Below are positions 6,434 through 15,598 of a stretch of DNA of 64,000 nt, one piece after another; position 1 is the stretch's first letter, and every line of letters starts with the position of its first letter. The stretch is from Neisseria arctica (lineage in GTDB: Bacteria; Pseudomonadota; Gammaproteobacteria; Burkholderiales; Neisseriaceae), in assembly GCF_022870905.1 (NCBI RefSeq), contig NZ_CP091510.1:310001-374000 (forward strand), read 5' to 3'. The notes beneath the pieces are model-generated. The model did no database searches, was not told the DNA's origin, and saw only the letters and a list, made by a program, of their open reading frames with translations. A program made the position numbers and the translations under genes.

Positions 6434-8872
6434 ATGTTGGCTTTAATTTTGTTATTGGTATTTGTCGGCGCGGCGGCGTATTTCCGCAGTCCGGCCTGGG
6501 TGATGGCGCTGGCCTCCATTGCAGGCCTGTTGCTCGGCGGTGCCGCGTGGTGGGCATATATTCCGGTATTGCTCATTGCCGCCTTATGCTGCGTGCCCCC
6601 TGTGCGCGATATGATTTTGGAACGGATTTTTACGGTTTATAAGAAAATCACACCGGCTATGTCGGAAACCGAAGCCGAGGCCATCAATGCCGGTACGGTT
6701 TGGTGGGACGGCGAGCTGTTTTCGGGCAAACCCGATTTCAAAAAACTGCAAAACTTCAATACTCCCCAGCTGACTGCCGAGGAGCAAGCCTTTATCGACG
6801 GCCCGGTGGAAGAGTTATGCAAAATGCTGGATGATTGGAAAATTCTACACGAAACCAAAGATTTGCCGCCTGAAGCTTGGCAGTTCATCAAAGACAGCGG
6901 CATGCTCGGCATGATTATCAAAAAACAATACGGCGGTTTGGAATTTTCCAACTATGCCCATGCAAAAGTAGTGATGAAGATTGCTACCCGTGCAGGCAGC
7001 GCCGCTGTAACCGTGATGGTACCGAACTCTCTCGGCCCGGGTGAATTGCTCCAACATTATGGTACTCAGGCGCAGAAAGATTATTATTTGCCGCGCTTGG
7101 CCAAAGGCTTGGAAATCCCTTGTTTTGCTCTGACCAGTCCGCATGCAGGCTCAGATGCAGGCAGTATTCCTGATTTCGGCATCGTGTGCCGCGGCAACTA
7201 TACCGATCCGATCACCGGCGAAGCGCATGAAGACGTATTGGGTATCCGTATTTCTTGGGAAAAACGTTGGATTACTTTGGCGCCTGTCGCTACCGTATTG
7301 GGTATGGCGTTCAAAATGTACGACCCCGACGGCTTGCTAGGGGATAAAAAAGATATCGGTATTACTTGTGCTCTGATTCCGACCAATCACGAAGGCGTAC
7401 AAATCGGCCGCCGCCATTTCCCCGGGGGCAGCGCGTTTATGAACGGCCCGACTTGGGGTAAAGATGTCTTTATTCCTTTGGATTGGATTATCGGTGGTGT
7501 CGATTATGCCGGTAAAGGCTGGCAGATGCTGGTGGAATGCCTGTCAGTAGGCCGCTGTATTTCGCTGCCTGCCAATTCGGTAGCTGCCGGTAAAGTAGCC
7601 AGCTATACCACTTCGCTGTATGCCCGTATCCGTGATCAGTTCGGCTTGCCGATCGGTAAGTTCGAAGGCGTGGACGAAGCATTGTCCCGCATCGGTATGT
7701 ATACCTACCAAATGGAAGCGGCACAAGATCTGGCGTTAACCGCATTAGACAGCGGCGAGAAGCCAAGCGTGATTTCGGCAATTTTGAAATACCACAATAC
7801 CGAGCGCATGCGTAAAACTTTGAATGACGCGATGGATGTGCATGGCGGCCGCGCAGTTGTTTTGGGCCCGCGCAACTATCTCGCGTCCGCTTACCAGGCC
7901 GTGCCGGTTGCGATTACCGTAGAAGGTGCGAATATCCTGACCCGCAGCATGATTATCTTCGGACAAGGTGCAATCCGTTGCCATCCGTATGTATTGAAAG
8001 AAATGCGTGCGGCTATGGATAACGATGCTAAAGGCTTCAAACAGGCTTTCGGCTCACATCTGCATTTTGCCTTTACCAATGCTTTCCGCAGTTTCTGGCT
8101 TTCGCTGACCAACGGCGCATTTGTTAAGGCACCGCAGGGCAGCTATCCGGCCACTGCCGCTTACTACCGCCGTATGACGCGCGTGGCGGCCAACTTTGCC
8201 TTTGTTGCAGATATGGCCATGTTCAGCTTAGGCGGCAGCTTGAAATTCAAAGAAAAAATCTCGGCACGGCTGGGTGATATGTTGTCAAACCTGTTTATTG
8301 CCAGTGCCGTACTGAAACGCTTTGAAAGCCAAGGCGGCCTGAAAGAGGATGAAGCAATCATGCGCTATGCGGCCGAACAGGCTTTGTTTGATGCCCAAAC
8401 CGCACTTGACGGCTTATTGCGCAACCTGCCTATGCGTCCGTTGGCTTGGTCGTTGCGTGTTCTGACTATGCCTTTAGGTCACAATATCAAGGCGCCGTCG
8501 GATAAATTGGCTAGTCAAGTAGCCGGTGAGTTGATGAAAAACGAAGGTATGTTGGCGCGTTTGACTAAGGGTATGTTTGTTCCGGCAAATGAAGAAGAAC
8601 CTGTCGGCCTTCTGCCTGTTGCCCATGCGGCGGTTTTGGCAGCCGAGCCGGTAGAGAAAAAATTGCGCAACCTTACCCGCGAAGGCCGGTTGCATGCACC
8701 TTCCCCGGCTTTGCGTTTGCAGGAAGCTTTGGATAACGGCGTGATTACCCAAGAAGAGTTTGATCTCGTTACCCGAGGCCGGCAGCTCAAACGTAATGTC
8801 ATCATGGTAGATGATTTCGATATGAAACTCGAAAAACATGATGAGAATTTGTTGAAACGCTACATTTTCTAG
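6434..8872 (+). CDS. fadE: Acyl-CoA dehydrogenase FadE
   Basis: 812 residues from the ATG at 6434, which follows AAGGAGGAG at 6418-6426; an upstream in-frame ATG at 6374 lacks this. The length matches the large FadE type (about 814 in E. coli). Two hydrophobic segments in the first 55 residues anchor it to the inner membrane, then come the acyl-CoA dehydrogenase N-terminal helical domain, the middle beta domain (CFALTSPHAGSDAGSIPD) and the C-terminal FAD-binding helical domain (DVHGGRAVVLGP), then the DUF1974 extension typical of FadE. It catalyses the first, FAD-linked oxidation of acyl-CoA to trans-2-enoyl-CoA. It lies downstream of the TetR gene and is closed by a GC-rich hairpin. Confidence 0.95.
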   Translation: MLALILLLVFVGAAAYFRSPAWVMALASIAGLLLGGAAWWAYIPVLLIAALCCVPPVRDMILERIFTVYKKITPAMSETEAEAINAGTVWWDGELFSGKPDFKKLQNFNTPQLTAEEQAFIDGPVEELCKMLDDWKILHETKDLPPEAWQFIKDSGMLGMIIKKQYGGLEFSNYAHAKVVMKIATRAGSAAVTVMVPNSLGPGELLQHYGTQAQKDYYLPRLAKGLEIPCFALTSPHAGSDAGSIPDFGIVCRGNYTDPITGEAHEDVLGIRISWEKRWITLAPVATVLGMAFKMYDPDGLLGDKKDIGITCALIPTNHEGVQIGRRHFPGGSAFMNGPTWGKDVFIPLDWIIGGVDYAGKGWQMLVECLSVGRCISLPANSVAAGKVASYTTSLYARIRDQFGLPIGKFEGVDEALSRIGMYTYQMEAAQDLALTALDSGEKPSVISAILKYHNTERMRKTLNDAMDVHGGRAVVLGPRNYLASAYQAVPVAITVEGANILTRSMIIFGQGAIRCHPYVLKEMRAAMDNDAKGFKQAFGSHLHFAFTNAFRSFWLSLTNGAFVKAPQGSYPATAAYYRRMTRVAANFAFVADMAMFSLGGSLKFKEKISARLGDMLSNLFIASAVLKRFESQGGLKEDEAIMRYAAEQALFDAQTALDGLLRNLPMRPLAWSLRVLTMPLGHNIKAPSDKLASQVAGELMKNEGMLARLTKGMFVPANEEEPVGLLPVAHAAVLAAEPVEKKLRNLTREGRLHAPSPALRLQEALDNGVITQEEFDLVTRGRQLKRNVIMVDDFDMKLEKHDENLLKRYIF

Positions 8873-8946
8873 GAATCATAAACACAATCTTGCGGCTAGA
8901 AAACCTTGCTAATCAAGGCTGTCTGAAAGCAGATTGGTAAAACAAG

Positions 8947-8967
8947 CCCGGGGCGCAAAGCCCCGGG
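8947..8967 (+). terminator. GC-rich hairpin after fadE
   Basis: CCCGGGGC and GCCCCGGG form a perfect 8-bp stem around GCAAA, followed by an A/T-rich but not T-only tail. A variant uptake sequence (AGGCTGTCTGAA, 8916-8927) lies just before it. Confidence 0.7.
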
Positions 8968-9042
8968 TCAATAAAATTAAAGTAATGATTCCATAAACGG
9001 AGAAATTGTTTTATAACGTTACCTTTGTCGCATTTTGCGCAA

Positions 9043-9053
9043 AAACTTGTTTG
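9043..9053 (+). promoter_or_regulatory. Candidate fatty-acid regulator site upstream of fadL
   Basis: AAAC-TT-GTTTG, 31 bases before the fadL start codon, has the same half-sites as the site before the TetR gene, with a 2-base rather than 4-base spacer. Both spacings are allowed in the PsrA-type consensus. Binding is inferred only. Confidence 0.4.
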
Positions 9054-9083
9054 AAAACGTCATAAAACCTCAGGAGAAATCTC

Positions 9084-10811
9084 ATGAAAAGCATGCAAAT
9101 CCGCCGCATCAAGCAAAGCGTATTAATTATCGGCAGCGCATTATTGGCACAATCGGTATTCGCGTCGGGCTACCATTTCGGTACGCAGTCTGTCAGCAGC
9201 CAATCTACTGCCAACTCGTCGGCAGCCGAAGCAGCAGATCCTTCTACCATTTTCTACAACCCGGCTGGTTTGAGCAAACTGGAGGGTACTCAGGCGACCA
9301 TCAACTTGAATATTGTAGCGCCTAACGTGAAATATAACGATGCCGAAGCAAAGTATCCTGAGGTACAACTGCCCAACGGCGGTACTTATCCGCAAGAGAA
9401 TGTTTCAGGCCAAACCAGCGGCAAGATTACCGACGATATCGCATTTGCTCCCCATTTGTATGCTTCGCATAAATTAAACGATCAAGTAACACTCGGCTTG
9501 GGCGCATATGTACCGTTCGGTTCGGGAACTGAATACGACCACAATTCCGTATTGCGTTACAACCTGAATGAATTGGGTTTGCAAACCTTGGCGATTCAGC
9601 CGACTGTTGCTTATAAATTAAACGATCAACATTCTTTTGCCGTTGGTTTGGTGGCACAGCATACGAAGGCAAGTTTGCGCCAATATGCCAACTTCGGCCC
9701 CGCAGTAGTAGGTTCGTTGGGGACTACCGCATCACAAATCGGTAGCGGTTTAAGCCAAATTAATAACGGCCTGGCTCAAGTTAATGCCGGTATCAGCCAA
9801 GTGGAGGCCGGTATTGCGGCTACCCAGGCTGCCGGTGGAGATGCGACCGCATTACAAACCCAGCTTGCGGGTTTGAAAGCCCAGCAGGCCGGATTATTGC
9901 AAAAGCAAACTGTTTTAACGCAACAGCAAGCAGCAGTCGGCAGCGCTTTAAGCAATGCCACGGCAACCAGCCCCGTAGGTAACGGTGCGGCAGACGGCTA
10001 TGCCGAAGTGAAGGGTGACGATTGGGGTTTCGGTTATAACCTGGCTTGGTTATGGGATATCAACGAGCGCGCCCGCGTAGGTGTGAACTACCGTTCTAAA
10101 ATCAGCCACACCCTGAAAGGCGATGGTGAATGGCATTTGGTAGGGCAAGCCTTTAATGATCCTGCTTTGGGCAATACGATCCAACAAGGTATCCGCGACC
10201 GTGGTTATGCAGCCAAAGAAGATGCTTCGGTAAAAATCACCACGCCTGAATCGCTGTCTGTACACGGTATGTATCAAGTCAATCCGAAGTGGAACGTATT
10301 CGGTGACGTAACATGGACGCGCCATTCACGCTTCAATACCGTCAACCTTTACTGGGGTAATGAAAAAACGGTATTGCCGTCAGCAAGCGGCGATACCAAT
10401 CCCGACAAGGCCGGTATGCAGTCTAACGTTACCAGACTGACACCCAATTGGCGTAACACTTATAAAGTAGCCTTGGGCGCATCATACCAATACAGCGACC
10501 CCCTGCAACTGCGTTTCGGTGTGGCTTACGACCAGTCTCCGGTTAAAAATGCCAATTACCGTATGAGCACATTGCCCGATAACGACCGTATTTGGTTATC
10601 GCTTGGTGCGAAATACGATATCAGTAAGCAACACAGTATCAATGTGGCTTACAGCCATCTGTTCATTAAAAACGCTAAAGCCAATGTAAACGGCTATTGC
10701 GGCGGGGAAAGTGCTGCCTCTACCGGTTGCGTATCCAGCAAAACCAATGGCAGTGCCAGCTTCAAGAGCAGTGCCGATATCTTAGGCCTGCAATACACGT
10801 ATAAGTTTTAA
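9084..10811 (+). CDS. fadL: Outer-membrane long-chain fatty acid transporter FadL with inserted helical hairpin
   Basis: 575 residues. A signal peptide ends near AQSVFASG (about 28), followed by the conserved N-terminal hatch sequence with NPAGL (about 59-63) and then alternating beta strands to the C-terminal Phe typical of outer-membrane barrels (YTYKF). It imports long-chain fatty acids for the oxidation genes beside it. Most FadL proteins are about 430-480 residues. The extra length is largely a segment at about 213-292 made of seven-residue steps (GLSQINN, GLAQVNA, GISQVEA) then a Gly-rich turn and a second Gln/Leu-rich helix, placed where FadL has external loop L3. Starts at ATG 9084 after AGGAG. 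Confidence 0.93.
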   Translation: MKSMQIRRIKQSVLIIGSALLAQSVFASGYHFGTQSVSSQSTANSSAAEAADPSTIFYNPAGLSKLEGTQATINLNIVAPNVKYNDAEAKYPEVQLPNGGTYPQENVSGQTSGKITDDIAFAPHLYASHKLNDQVTLGLGAYVPFGSGTEYDHNSVLRYNLNELGLQTLAIQPTVAYKLNDQHSFAVGLVAQHTKASLRQYANFGPAVVGSLGTTASQIGSGLSQINNGLAQVNAGISQVEAGIAATQAAGGDATALQTQLAGLKAQQAGLLQKQTVLTQQQAAVGSALSNATATSPVGNGAADGYAEVKGDDWGFGYNLAWLWDINERARVGVNYRSKISHTLKGDGEWHLVGQAFNDPALGNTIQQGIRDRGYAAKEDASVKITTPESLSVHGMYQVNPKWNVFGDVTWTRHSRFNTVNLYWGNEKTVLPSASGDTNPDKAGMQSNVTRLTPNWRNTYKVALGASYQYSDPLQLRFGVAYDQSPVKNANYRMSTLPDNDRIWLSLGAKYDISKQHSINVAYSHLFIKNAKANVNGYCGGESAASTGCVSSKTNGSASFKSSADILGLQYTYKF

Positions 10812-10888
10812 CCCGGTATTTTCAGACGGCCCCGGTTGAAAGCGGGGTCGTTTGGATACCGATCATTTTGAGATAGAGAGGTAACATT

Positions 10889-13255
10889 ATGACCGCAAAA
10901 AACTTCGTCATCCGCAAAGCCGCCGTACTCGGCGCCGGCGTGATGGGGGCGCAAATCGCCGCACATTTGGCTAATGCCAAAGTGCCGGTGGTTTTGTTCG
11001 ACCTGCCGGCTAAAGAAGGTTCCAAAAACGGTATCGTAGAAAAAGCCATTGCAGCTTTGCAAAAACAAAATCCCGCTCCGCTGGCTACTAAAGAAGCAGT
11101 AGCTTATATCAGTGCAGCCAACTACGATGACGATTTAGACAAATTAAGCGATTGCGATCTGGTGATTGAAGCGGTTGCGGAACGCCTCGATATCAAAGAA
11201 AGCTTATATGGCAAAGTAGCACCGCATTTGGGCGAACATACTATTTTTGCAACCAATACTTCGGGTTTGTCGATTGAAACCCTCAGCAGTAAATTTCCCG
11301 CCGAGCTCAAGCACCGCTTCTGCGGCGTACATTTCTTCAACCCGCCGCGTTATATGCACTTGGTAGAGCTGATTCCGACAGCCGCTACCGATCCCCAATA
11401 CCTCGACAATCTTGAGCGCTTCTTGGTGAGCATATTGGGTAAAGGCGTGGTTCGAGCCAAAGATACCCCTAACTTTATCGGTAACCGCATCGGCGTATTC
11501 TCGATGCTGGCTACCATTTACAACACCGAAAAATTCGGTTTGCGTTTCGACGTGGTGGACGACTTGACCGGCAAGCGTTTGGGGCGTGCCAAATCGGCGA
11601 CTTACCGTACGGCAGACGTAGTAGGCCTGGATACTTTCGCCCATGTTGCCAAAACCATGGAAGATAATTTGCCGCAAGATCCGTGGCACGGTTTTTTCAG
11701 CAGCCCCGAATGGCTGAAAAAGCTGATTGCAGACGGCGCATTGGGTGCCAAAACCAAAGCCGGTATTTTCAAAAAAGAAGGCAAACGCATCATGATGTTC
11801 AGCCCCGAAACGGGCGAATATGTGGCTTCCAACCAAAAAGCCGACAGCGAAGTAACCGATATTCTGAAAGAAAAAGACTGGGGCAAAAAATTGGCGGCAC
11901 TGCGCGCCAGTGAGAATCCGCAAGCGCAATTCCTGTGGGGAATTTTCCGCGATTCTTTCCACTACATCGCATACCATGCCGAACAAATCGCTACCACAGC
12001 CCGTGATATCGATTTTGCCATCCGCTGGGGTTACGGATGGGAGCAAGGTCCGTTGGAAATCTGGCAGGCGGCAGGCGTACAACAGGTAGCCGCATGGATT
12101 CAGGAAGATATCGATGCAGGCAAAACCATGAGCAATGCACCGTTACCGGCATGGCTCAAAGGTGTGGAAGCCTTCCATACCAACGAAGGCAGCCTGAACT
12201 TTGCTACCGGCAAATACGATCCGCGTTCTTCTTTGGATGTATACAAACGCCAACACCGCCCTGCGCCTTTATTGGGCGAAAACTTGCCTCCATTGGGCGA
12301 AACCGTTTACGAAACAGACGTTATCCGAGCCTACACCCTTGACGGTGAAATCCTGATTGTTGAAAACAACAACAAAATGCGTGCCATCAGCCGTGCGGTT
12401 TTGGAAGGTATCAACGAATCTATCCGCATTGCCGAAGAGCGTTTCAAAGCCTTGGTATTGTATGCGCCTGAAGCACCATTCTCTGTGGGTGCCGATTTGA
12501 AATCAATGATGCCGGAATTTGCCACGGGTGATTTTGCTGCTATCGAAAGCATGGTGAAACTGTTCCAAGACACCTCTATGAACCTGCGTTACAGCCAGAT
12601 TCCGGTTGTTGCGGCGGCACAAGGTTTTGCGTTCGGCGGCGGTTGTGAATTTTTAATGCACTGTAACAAAGTAGTGGCCGCATTGGAGAGCTATATCGGT
12701 TTGGTGGAAGTAGGCGTCGGTCTGATTCCGGCGGGCGGCGGTACCAAAGACTTCGCCTTGCAAGCCGCACGCGCCAGCCAAGGCGACTTGTTAGCAGCTT
12801 TGAAAGACCGTTATATGAATCTTGCGATGGCGAAGGTCGCCACCAGTGCTATCGAAGCTAAAGAAATGGGCTTCCTACGCCCGAGTGATGTGGTGGTGTT
12901 CAACAGCTATGAACTCTTGCATGTCGCACTGAACGAAGCGCGTACCATGGCCGACAGCGGCTTCCGCCCTGACGTACCTGCTACTTTCCAAGTAGCCGGC
13001 CGTAGCGGCGCAGCTTCGATTAAAGGCCAGCTGTTGAACATGAAAGAGGGCGGCTTTATCAGTGAATACGATATGCATATCGGCAGCCAGATTGCCTGGG
13101 TGATGACCGGCGGTGATGTTGATGCCGGTACGGTAGTAGACGAACAATGGATTCTCGACCTTGAGCGTAAAGTGTTTGTCGATCTGCTCAAAAACGAGAA
13201 AACGCTGGAGCGTATCGAGAATATGCTCTCTACCGGCAAACCGCTGCGCAACTAA
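10889..13255 (+). CDS. fadB: 3-hydroxyacyl-CoA dehydrogenase / enoyl-CoA hydratase fusion (FadN type)
   Basis: 788 residues. The NAD-binding dehydrogenase comes first (AAVLGAGVMGAQIAAHLAN at about 12-30, then HFFNPPRYMHLVE) and the enoyl-CoA hydratase/crotonase domain comes last (APFSVGADLKS with FAFGGGCEFLMHC). This order is the reverse of E. coli FadB and matches Bacillus FadN. One protein therefore hydrates trans-2-enoyl-CoA and oxidises the 3-hydroxyacyl-CoA with NAD. It follows fadL after 77 bases and precedes fadA after 83, so the three may be partly co-transcribed, although uptake-sequence hairpins lie between. The start ATG is preceded by GAGAGG. Confidence 0.92.
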   Translation: MTAKNFVIRKAAVLGAGVMGAQIAAHLANAKVPVVLFDLPAKEGSKNGIVEKAIAALQKQNPAPLATKEAVAYISAANYDDDLDKLSDCDLVIEAVAERLDIKESLYGKVAPHLGEHTIFATNTSGLSIETLSSKFPAELKHRFCGVHFFNPPRYMHLVELIPTAATDPQYLDNLERFLVSILGKGVVRAKDTPNFIGNRIGVFSMLATIYNTEKFGLRFDVVDDLTGKRLGRAKSATYRTADVVGLDTFAHVAKTMEDNLPQDPWHGFFSSPEWLKKLIADGALGAKTKAGIFKKEGKRIMMFSPETGEYVASNQKADSEVTDILKEKDWGKKLAALRASENPQAQFLWGIFRDSFHYIAYHAEQIATTARDIDFAIRWGYGWEQGPLEIWQAAGVQQVAAWIQEDIDAGKTMSNAPLPAWLKGVEAFHTNEGSLNFATGKYDPRSSLDVYKRQHRPAPLLGENLPPLGETVYETDVIRAYTLDGEILIVENNNKMRAISRAVLEGINESIRIAEERFKALVLYAPEAPFSVGADLKSMMPEFATGDFAAIESMVKLFQDTSMNLRYSQIPVVAAAQGFAFGGGCEFLMHCNKVVAALESYIGLVEVGVGLIPAGGGTKDFALQAARASQGDLLAALKDRYMNLAMAKVATSAIEAKEMGFLRPSDVVVFNSYELLHVALNEARTMADSGFRPDVPATFQVAGRSGAASIKGQLLNMKEGGFISEYDMHIGSQIAWVMTGGDVDAGTVVDEQWILDLERKVFVDLLKNEKTLERIENMLSTGKPLRN

Positions 13256-13285
13256 ACCGCGCCCATATCCATTCAAATGCATATC

Positions 13286-13320
13286 GGGTCGTCTGAAGCC
13301 TGGATTTTTCAGACGGCCCC
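13286..13320 (+). terminator. Imperfect uptake-sequence hairpin between fadB and fadA
   Basis: GGGTCGTCTGAA (one base different from the usual core) faces TTCAGACGGCCC. It overlaps the region just before the fadA ribosome binding site, so any termination is probably partial. Confidence 0.5.
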
Positions 13321-13338
13321 AAGCAATAGGAGAACACT

Positions 13339-14538
13339 GTGAAACAATTAAGAGACGCCTACATTGTAGCCGCTACCCGTACCCCCATCGGCAAAGCCCC
13401 CCGCGGCATGTTGAGAACCACCCGTCCCGACGATATGCTGGCACACGTTATCCGTGCCGTCGTTGCCCAAGCTCCGGGTTTGGATCCCCGCGAAATCAAT
13501 GATGTTGTGGCAGGATGTGCCTTCCCTGAGGCTGAATCAGGCTTAAACTTCGCCCGTATCGGTGCTTTGTTGGCAGGGCTGCCCAACACCGTGGGCGGTA
13601 TTACTATCAACCGTTATTGCTCTTCGGGCATCAATGCACTGCAAATTGCTGCCGACCGCATCCGTACGGGTGAAGCCGAAGCGGTAATCGCCGCCGGTAG
13701 CGAGAGCATGTCGATGATTCCGATGATGGGTAACAAAGTATCACTCAACCCTGAAATTTTCGCTAAAGAAGAAAACTACGGCATTGCCTACGGTATGGGT
13801 TTGACTGCCGAGAAAGTTGCCGAGCAGTGGAATGTAAGCCGTGAAGATCAAGACGCCTTCGCTTATGAAAGCCACAAGCGGGCTTTGGCTGCCATTGAAG
13901 CCGGTAAGTTTAAAGCCGAAATCACCCCGATTGAAGCCGTTTACCGCAGTGCTGATTTGAATAGCCGCGAAGTAAAAGAAGTACGCCGCTTGTGCGATAC
14001 TGACGAAGGCCCGCGTGCCGATACTTCGCTTGAAGGTTTGGCCAAGCTGAAACCCGTATTCGCTGCAAAAGGCAGTGTAACCGCCGGTAACTCATCGCAA
14101 ATGTCGGACGGTGCCGGTGCATTGCTGGTGGTAAGCGAAGAGGTGTTGAAACGCTACAATCTTACCCCGATTGCTCGCTACGAAGGTTTCGCCGTGCGCG
14201 GGGTTGCGCCTGAAATTATGGGTATCGGTCCGAAAGAGGCGATTCCTGCTGTGTTGAAGTCATCCGGCGTGGCGTTGAACGACGTAAAATGGATTGAGCT
14301 GAACGAAGCGTTTGCCGCCCAATCTCTAGCCGTTATCCGCGATTTGGATTTGAACACTGAAGTGGTGAATCCTAACGGTGGCGCAATCGCCCTCGGCCAC
14401 CCCTTGGGTGCAACCGGTGCAATTCGTGCTGCCACCGCTATCCACGGTATGCGCCTGCGTGGTGAAAAAGGCTATGCCATGGTAACGATGTGTATCGGTA
14501 CAGGTATGGGTGCGGCAGGCCTGATTGAGGTTTTGTAA
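13339..14538 (+). CDS. fadA: Acetyl-CoA C-acyltransferase (3-ketoacyl-CoA thiolase) FadA
   Basis: 399 residues, starting at GTG with AGGAG at 13328-13332. Thiolase signatures are present: the acyl-accepting Cys in NRYCSSGINAL (about residue 94), NGGAIALGHPLGATGA near 345-360 with the catalytic His, and CIGTGMGAAG near 385 with the second Cys. It cleaves 3-ketoacyl-CoA to acetyl-CoA and a shortened acyl-CoA, completing the cycle begun by FadE and the FadN-type fusion upstream. It is the last gene of the block and is followed by a good intrinsic terminator. Confidence 0.95.
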   Translation: MKQLRDAYIVAATRTPIGKAPRGMLRTTRPDDMLAHVIRAVVAQAPGLDPREINDVVAGCAFPEAESGLNFARIGALLAGLPNTVGGITINRYCSSGINALQIAADRIRTGEAEAVIAAGSESMSMIPMMGNKVSLNPEIFAKEENYGIAYGMGLTAEKVAEQWNVSREDQDAFAYESHKRALAAIEAGKFKAEITPIEAVYRSADLNSREVKEVRRLCDTDEGPRADTSLEGLAKLKPVFAAKGSVTAGNSSQMSDGAGALLVVSEEVLKRYNLTPIARYEGFAVRGVAPEIMGIGPKEAIPAVLKSSGVALNDVKWIELNEAFAAQSLAVIRDLDLNTEVVNPNGGAIALGHPLGATGAIRAATAIHGMRLRGEKGYAMVTMCIGTGMGAAGLIEVL

Positions 14539-14645
14539 ACTAAAAAAGCGCGGTCGGGAAAAAACTGTTTCAGTATCTCGGCTTTTCTGACTGATAGAAA
14601 AAGGCCGTCTGAAAAATATCAGATATTTAGGCGGTTTGATTTTCC

Positions 14646-14680
14646 AGCCGGATTTCGTTATCAACGGAATCCGGCTTTTT
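14646..14680 (+). terminator. Intrinsic terminator after the fad block
   Basis: AGCCGGATT and AATCCGGCT form the main stem, with an interrupted extension, around a short loop. TTTTT follows immediately. It is about 110 bases after fadA, and a damaged uptake-sequence hairpin lies between. Confidence 0.8.
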
Positions 14681-14768
14681 ATATGCTATAAATACACTAT
14701 GAACAAATTTTCAGACGGCTTAGATATTAAAATCGGTTTTATCCGATTTAGATGTGGATTTTATGATA

Positions 14769-14799
14769 TGCCGTCTGAAAGCTGATTTTTCAGACGGCA
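14769..14799 (+). repeat. Uptake-sequence inverted repeat
   Basis: TGCCGTCTGAAA and TTTCAGACGGCA face each other across GCTGATT. A half copy (complement orientation) lies about 55 bases upstream. It may terminate any readthrough before the DUF1345 gene. Confidence 0.6.
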
Positions 14800-14908
14800 C
14801 GAGAACGGTATGGCTTCGGGTTGGAGAATTGTACAGTATTCGGTCTGTTCGGTTCGGTAGATTTTTCCGAAGAGTGGTGGTTGTGACTTGTAGAAGGTTG
14901 GATACGGG

Positions 14909-15577
14909 ATGTATTTTTCGCTTCATTCAATATGGCGGCAACATCGTCGCCTTGTTACGGGAATAGTTTGCGGGCTATTGTGTTATGTGTTGCTTGGTAG
15001 GTTTGAAAATTTACATACGGTGAGCAGGTATGTGTTGGCATTTGATATGGGCATGCTTGTTTATCTAGTGCTGATGGTGAGGCTGATTACGCAAGCAGAT
15101 TCGCATGCCGCAATGCGGCGGGTACAGCAAGAATACGAAGGCGGCCGTACGATTTTAATATTGGCTATCGCAGCGGCTGGTATTTCGTTATTGGCTATTG
15201 CTAAGGAATTGGGGCTTGGCATACATTTGCAAGGGCAAGAGAAATGGCCGCATGTATGGCTGACAATCGTTACGATTATTTTATCGTGGCTTTTCACCCA
15301 TATGATGTTTGCGATGCATTATGCCCATATGTATTATCGCGATATGGCATTGGGTAAGCCGCCATGTCTGATTTTTCCGGGGCAGGAAGAGCCGGACTAT
15401 GCCGATTTTGTGTATTTTGCCTATATTATCGGTACATCCGGGCAAACAGCCGATGTTTCTTTTGGCGGTGCCAAAGTACGGCGGGTAGGTACGGTGCATT
15501 GTGTGCTGGCTTTTTTCTACAATGCGGCGGTATTGGCGCTGATGATTAATATCGCATCCGGTTTAATCGGGTCTTAA
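14909..15577 (+). CDS. DUF1345 family inner-membrane protein
   Basis: 222 residues with about five hydrophobic segments. The C-terminal signature (FVYFAYIIGTSGQTADVSF, then a Arg-Arg pair and a final helix with FFYNAAVLAL) is typical of DUF1345, a family of integral membrane proteins without known activity. It stands alone on the plus strand and converges with a tiny minus-strand lipoprotein gene. No binding or catalytic motif is apparent. Confidence 0.8.
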   Translation: MYFSLHSIWRQHRRLVTGIVCGLLCYVLLGRFENLHTVSRYVLAFDMGMLVYLVLMVRLITQADSHAAMRRVQQEYEGGRTILILAIAAAGISLLAIAKELGLGIHLQGQEKWPHVWLTIVTIILSWLFTHMMFAMHYAHMYYRDMALGKPPCLIFPGQEEPDYADFVYFAYIIGTSGQTADVSFGGAKVRRVGTVHCVLAFFYNAAVLALMINIASGLIGS

Positions 15578-15598
15578 TGCCGTAGTTTAACGGTATCC

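Noticed and set aside
11204..12082. 292-codon minus-strand frame inside fadB.
   Set aside because: It lies wholly antisense to a well-supported gene and mirrors its codon pattern; its composition is that of a shadow frame.
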